Shown piece after piece: positions 60,085 to 64,000 of a stretch of DNA of 64,000 bases. Below the pieces are notes generated by a model, which worked only from the letters and a program-made list of their open reading frames with translations, searched no databases and was not told where the DNA came from. The DNA is from Rhizobium sp. NFR07 (lineage in GTDB: Bacteria > Pseudomonadota > Alphaproteobacteria > Rhizobiales > Rhizobiaceae). The position numbers and the translations under genes were made by a program. Position 1 is the stretch's first letter. Every line of letters begins with the position of its first letter. The stretch covers positions 35,696 to 99,695 of the forward strand of contig NZ_FOKM01000022.1 in assembly GCF_900111905.1 (NCBI RefSeq). The letters run 5' to 3'.

Positions 60085-60483
60085 TTGAAACATAAGCCCC
60101 AATCAACGCTTTTTCAGCGGAACAAGAAGAAGAAGCTCATCGTTCGGCTCAAAACAACCAGAGGGCCGACCGACGTGCAGATCTTCCATTTCAACGTGAT
60201 CTATCTCGACAAAATTATCCCAGATCTCGAAGGCTCTGCCTTCAGCGACCATGCTGACGCACAACGCGAAGCGTTTAGATCTCTCTGTTCTATCGTAGCG
60301 GACGATGTCGAGAAAGGCCGGAGGATCGACGTCCGCCAAATAGACGTCCTGGCGCCCGATGGCTCCAGGCTTCACTCCGTCACTCTGGCTGAACTAATTA
60401 CTGCAGTCGTCCCATTCGACGATGATCTGTTTTTCAGCGAGGTGGCGGAACAACTCACTCGCACTGGAGACCTTGATGCCTAG
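60085..60483 (+). CDS. DUF6894-like protein (132 aa)
   Basis: A 132-residue protein with TTG start at 60085. The core VQIFHFNVIYLDKIIPDLEG, then FSDHADAQREAFRSLCSIVA and GRRIDVRQIDVLAPDGSRLH, resembles DUF6894, a small family frequent in Rhizobiales. The function is unknown. Confidence 0.65.
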   Translation: MKHKPQSTLFQRNKKKKLIVRLKTTRGPTDVQIFHFNVIYLDKIIPDLEGSAFSDHADAQREAFRSLCSIVADDVEKGRRIDVRQIDVLAPDGSRLHSVTLAELITAVVPFDDDLFFSEVAEQLTRTGDLDA

Positions 60484-60500
60484 GATTTCGCGACAGGTCT

Positions 60501-60710
60501 CTATAGCACATCGCCACCGTCGCTTAGCTTGTCCTCGTCTGACAGGTTGGCATCGCCTGCGCCGCCCGCCGCAGACAAGATAGAGCTATCGTCGCGCTTC
60601 ATCTGCCGAAGTCTTTCCATGTGCTGAGAAAGCGCCGAAAGGTATTTTTCTCTCCGCATTCTTTCAGCAATCTGGCAAAGAGTCCGCTCATGAAATGACC
60701 TGTCGCACAT
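60501..60710 (-). CDS. Small hypothetical protein (69 aa)
   Basis: A 69-residue frame beginning MCDRSFHERTLCQIAERMRR, with a helical basic N-terminal half and an acidic low-complexity tail. Ribosome binding site is moderate (GGGTGG). Convergent with the DUF6894-like gene. Confidence 0.4.
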   Translation of the reverse strand: MCDRSFHERTLCQIAERMRREKYLSALSQHMERLRQMKRDDSSILSAAGGAGDANLSDEDKLSDGGDVL

Positions 60711-60843
60711 GATGCCACCCGTTCTTACGGGCGCGCAAACTGACGTCGGCGTAAAATGTTCCAGAAAAAAATGAAAGCCGGTCGATTACGATTTGTTCTT
60801 TGGTGACGCCCAGCCGATCCGGCCGATGACGACAAATTTTGAG

Positions 60844-61134
60844 TCACCATGAAGTATTTGGATGCTCAGTCGTGACAGCCATCAGTTTTAGAAAGCATCC
60901 CCGAATTCGCCGGTCTCGCCCCGGGAACCGCGCCGCCTCGATGCCCCAAGTGTAATTGGAACGCGCTATTTCGCACTTGATCTCGGCAATATTCGACCAT
61001 TCGTCGAGCAGCACTTCGGAAAGATCATAGTCTTTCCACATATCCTGCGGGATATCCTCTGCGTTTTCCGCAAAAAAGATGGCCTTCTGCCGATGGTCGA
61101 TCATTGGCCTGATAGATTCAAACTGCCTTGTCAT
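60844..61134 (-). CDS. Hypothetical protein (96 aa)
   Basis: A 96-residue protein from ATG 61134 (MTRQFESIRPMIDHRQKAIF). Mixed acidic sequence with IPQDMWKDYDLSEVLLDEWS and a basic C-terminal region. A longer frame starts at 61221. No family is recognised. Confidence 0.5.
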   Translation of the reverse strand: MTRQFESIRPMIDHRQKAIFFAENAEDIPQDMWKDYDLSEVLLDEWSNIAEIKCEIARSNYTWGIEAARFPGRDRRIRGCFLKLMAVTTEHPNTSW

Positions 61135-61453
61135 CTTCGTATCATTCCCTGCCGGCCCTTGTGCACCCGCGAAGTGCTCGCCGAAGCGAGCGCACGTAAG
61201 TAGCTCAGCCTTTTCAGACACTTAGTATCCACTCTGGGGCCTCGTGAGCCCGTCTTTCGGGTTTTCAACGATCCGGCCGTCAAATGTATCCCATCGGCGA
61301 CGACTAATTCTCACGATGCGCAAGCCCAGCGCGATCGATGTCAGAGTTTCGCGGGCTGATGAGAGCGCAGCGGCTTCGGCTTCTAATACCCTCATAACAC
61401 CCTTCGAGACAGGGTGTCAGTGTGGAATTATTAACCGTGCTCGCTCACCGGCC

Positions 61454-61855
61454 ATGGGCAGACCTCCGATTGATAACATCCACCGCATGAACCTTATGCT
61501 TGACAAGGTCGATATGGATCGCGTCAAGGCAATCGCCGGTGTGAAGGGATCATCGAAGTTCGTCCGGGACGTCATCCGCGAAGAACTGGAGCGGATCGCA
61601 CCAGGCGATGAGGCTGTCGGCCAACCCTATTTCGAAAGCGATGGCGGCCACGAGACGAGGCTATCTGTTTCCGGCCGCGCTACAGTGTTTTCCCTTCTAC
61701 GCAGGAAACGCACGAGCCTCGATCAGATGCAGCATGCTTTCGGCTTTGAAGACCCGATCGACTTCCTGCATGCCCTTCTCGGCTACCGGCCGTTGCCCAA
61801 CCAAGCCGCCAGCGTTATTGTCAGCGAAATCCTTGGGGAGCTTTTCGAGCGATAG
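61454..61855 (+). CDS. Hypothetical protein with ribbon-helix-helix-like N-terminus (133 aa)
   Basis: A 133-residue protein from ATG 61454: MGRPPIDNIHRMNLMLDKVD, then RVKAIAGVKGSSKFVRDVIR and EELERI, a segment typical of ribbon-helix-helix DNA-binding proteins. The C-terminal half (FSLLRRKRTSLDQMQHAFGF) is a separate helical unit. It is two bases upstream of the small gene at 61858, so probably co-transcribed. Confidence 0.55.
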   Translation: MGRPPIDNIHRMNLMLDKVDMDRVKAIAGVKGSSKFVRDVIREELERIAPGDEAVGQPYFESDGGHETRLSVSGRATVFSLLRRKRTSLDQMQHAFGFEDPIDFLHALLGYRPLPNQAASVIVSEILGELFER

Positions 61856-61857
61856 CG

Positions 61858-62037
61858 ATGGCCACCAATGAACTAACCGCTGCAGAGCGCGAAGCCATAA
61901 TCGAAGAGGGCCGACAGGCAGCCCTTCGCAAGGACGATCCTATCAGCAGCCCCTATCTCAATGACCCTAACGACAGCCGCCTTGCCGCATGGATGGAAGG
62001 CTACCGCATGGGACAGCGATCATTACCACAGTTATAA
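61858..62037 (+). CDS. Small hypothetical protein (59 aa), coupled to the RHH-like gene
   Basis: A 59-residue protein, MATNELTAAEREAIIEEGRQ, ending MGQRSLPQL. Its ATG is two bases after the preceding stop codon, indicating translational coupling. Acidic and helical. The layout (RHH-like protein followed by a coupled small protein) recalls toxin-antitoxin pairs, but neither sequence matches a known toxin. Confidence 0.55.
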   Translation: MATNELTAAEREAIIEEGRQAALRKDDPISSPYLNDPNDSRLAAWMEGYRMGQRSLPQL

Positions 62038-62070
62038 ACGGCCCACTTTTGATGTCAGGGCGATGGGGTA

Positions 62071-63710
62071 TCAGACGTTTGCTGGGAACTGCCCACCGAG
62101 GGCGGTAGCTCCTACCCCACCCATCACAGGCGTATAGTGAGTTCCGTCGTCAGTGTTTCGGTTCGCAGTCCCGTCCACTGGCCATTTGCCCGGTTCTGGC
62201 TCCGATACTCCCCATGGGTCAACAGTGAAGCTCATCGTGCCATTGGCAATGAGTGCCGTTGCGGATGCGTCCAAATAGGCGCGGAAATCAAGGAAGCCCG
62301 TGCGAACGGTCTGATTTGCGACGGTCGCCCAGCTATCGGTGCTGTCGGACTTCGGTGCCAAACGAGACGACCTATTCTCTTGCCGCCGATGAGCAACAGT
62401 TTGATGATGGCGTCGCACTGGTCAAGGCTGGCAGAAGTGGCTTCCTTGTTTCGGTTGCTGGAAAAGTCGTTGCCACCATAGCCATTGAGGCCAATGTTGC
62501 AGAATGCGGAAAGCTGACGGCGATATGCCGAGGTTGAAACGAACTGGTCGGCTCGCTCGCCACCCATTCCGACGTTAACCCCGGCCACCTTCTTCCCGCC
62601 AACGTTGGCTAGGCCTCGACGGATGTAACCGCCCGCTCCGCTGGCGCCGTCCCCTCCGTTGTCTTTCTGCCCTTCTTCAAGGCTAGCACCATAGGTGTAG
62701 ACAGCCCGCATCGGGCCGTCAGGGACACCGGCGACGAGATCAGGCCCCCAGAACGCGGTAAGAGCCGTCCAGCTTCCTGCGGTTGTCATTGCGCCCGCTA
62801 CGCCAATCTTGGACACGGCAGTGCCGGCCGCGCCACTGAATGCATTCTCCCCTGCGATGCCGGGGGTGTTGCCCTGCGTTCTCCAGTAGACCGGAGCGCC
62901 GCCCACGGCAAAGGTCCGCTCTACCTTGCGCCAGAACAAAGTTCCCGCCTCGAACTTAGCCAAGCCAAAAGCCGATGGGGGAACGGGATCACAGGGTACG
63001 AGAACCGCACCATTGGAGATCGCCTTGCTTGTCGCCCCACCATCGAACGTGACCGCAACGCAGACGCCGTTGATCTCGATGTCGGCGCGGAGTGCGTGTG
63101 CATCGCCGTCAACCTCAACGCCTGCGCCTACCCGCTTCGCGCTGAAATACAGGACCAGACCGCCGCTGATGGCCGCGTCATCGCTGATATAGTCGCGGGT
63201 GCGGCAGACCTGCACGTTGTTCGACGCGGTACGAGCAGGTCCCACAGTTCTGCCTATGTCGCCGCGCATAGAGACCGCTTGCAAAGCGCCCGCCGCAGCG
63301 GTCGGGGTGACGCTCTTCGAATCGCTGTCAGGACCATTGCCGATCGCGTTCACGGCGCGAACGAGCACATTGACCGCCGCCCCGTTCGTCAGTCCTGTGA
63401 TGTTGAAGCTGCCAGTCGAAACAATACCGGAATTCGTCCAAGCACCGGCGCTAGCCTTATACTGGATCGCCGTGATGGCGGAGCCGCCATTGCTAAGAAG
63501 AGCGGAAATCGTGACCGTAGCTGTTCCGCCGCTCGCCGCATCTGCAACCGACCACTGACCCGCAGTGAAGGCAGAAGGCGCGGTATTGACCGGAGGTTGC
63601 CCCCCACCGCCCTGTGTTGGGGATGCAGAAAAATTGGGTAGATGCGTACCGAAACTTAGGTGGAGCCGGCAGCCGAATACCGATGAAAGGTCAAGCTGAA
63701 GAGCGCATTC
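62071..63710 (-). pseudogene. Phage-type Fn3 + SGNH hydrolase, frameshifted
   Basis: Open from just after a stop at 63711. It has a glycine-rich linker, a fibronectin-III-like repeat (LTNGAAVNVLVRAVNAIGNG) and an SGNH-hydrolase region with block III NGYGGNDF. At about 62405 the frame shifts; the next frame has LAPKSDSTDSWATVANQTVR and block V DGTHYTPVMGGVGATALG, then stops at 62071. Joined, it would be a tail-associated esterase like those of phage or prophage. The start codon is not obvious, and a one-base break separates the two catalytic blocks. Confidence 0.75.
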
Positions 63711-63957
63711 TCAGCGGCACGTTGAGATAGCAACACTAAGCGTGTCAATACTCCCATTGGTCAGCCTGTCTCTCTCCGAATGCCTGAGATGGAGGACCAT
63801 TGTGCCTTGATCTGAACGGACCAGTCACAAATGCTTGAGATCGTCCCCATCGAGTCGTTGGCTGTGGGGGCAAAGCGCTACTTGCTTACCGAGGAAATGG
63901 TTGATGGTAAGCGCGAATTTCTGCGCACCTTCTGAAGCGCTGTACTCTCAGGCATGA

Positions 63958-63983
63958 GGTGTCCACCAAAATAAGTGGACACC
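63958..63983. repeat. Palindrome GGTGTCCAC-N8-GTGGACACC, possible IS end
   Basis: A 9-bp perfect inverted repeat with an 8-base loop near the right edge. TGTCCAC/GTGGACA sequences of this kind occur at the ends of some IS3-family elements, and an ATG follows at 63989. The element itself would lie beyond the window. Confidence 0.4.
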
Positions 63984-64000
63984 AAAACATGGATGAAGAT

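Overview
The window looks like part of a large accessory replicon (megaplasmid or chromid) of a Rhizobiales bacterium of the Rhizobium/Sinorhizobium/Agrobacterium type. This is inferred from the moderately high G+C coding DNA, an ExoP/ExoY-like polysaccharide pair, two rhizobial-type transglutaminase-like cysteine peptidases, a PraR-like XRE regulator and a complete virB/virD4 system. No rRNA, tRNA or CRISPR array was seen, and there is no replication or partition gene, so replicon type is not proven.

Region 1 (1-23.5 kb) is about surface polysaccharide. It holds the end of a Wzc/ExoP-type tyrosine kinase, an ExoY-like sugar transferase, a PPP-family phosphatase, and a tightly packed leftward operon at 11546-4240 encoding a glucose-1-phosphate cytidylyltransferase, a 3,5-epimerase, a DUF4910 peptidase-like protein, a sugar C-methyltransferase, a DUF707 protein, an SDR epimerase and a UDP-galactopyranose-mutase-like flavoprotein. 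That set suggests a branched, methylated sugar. A GMC oxidoreductase, an intact-looking IS5-family element interrupting a small gene, two acetyltransferase-like proteins, ArsR and Crp regulators, an LhgO-like oxidase and a family 2 glycosyltransferase follow. The spacers here hold a candidate small RNA with a clear terminator and a run of three hairpins.

Region 2 (23.6-35.6 kb) is a catabolic island. It encodes a D-amino-acid-dehydrogenase-like flavoprotein, RidA, a class-I glutamine-amidotransferase hydrolase, two paralogous M20 peptidases, an SsuABC/TauABC-type ABC importer, an alanine racemase, an EamA exporter, and LysR and GntR regulators. The parts fit import of an acylated or gamma-glutamyl amino compound, amide hydrolysis, racemisation and oxidation to an imine that RidA removes. 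The substrate is unknown.

Region 3 (35.9-52.6 kb) carries a PraR-like regulator preceded by a 26-bp perfect palindrome, two cysteine-peptidase paralogues flanking two small secreted proteins, an RNase HI, and the type IV secretion operon virB1-B2-B3-B4-(second transglycosylase)-B5-(lipoprotein)-B6-B8-B9-B10-B11-virD4. Start and stop codons overlap through most of the operon. No relaxase is present.

Region 4 (52.6-64 kb) is an eroded accessory zone: many small uncharacterised genes, a ~92-bp repeat present twice, an IS21 istB remnant, a frameshifted IS3-family element beside an Imm40-like immunity-gene remnant, and a frameshifted phage-type SGNH hydrolase at the right edge.
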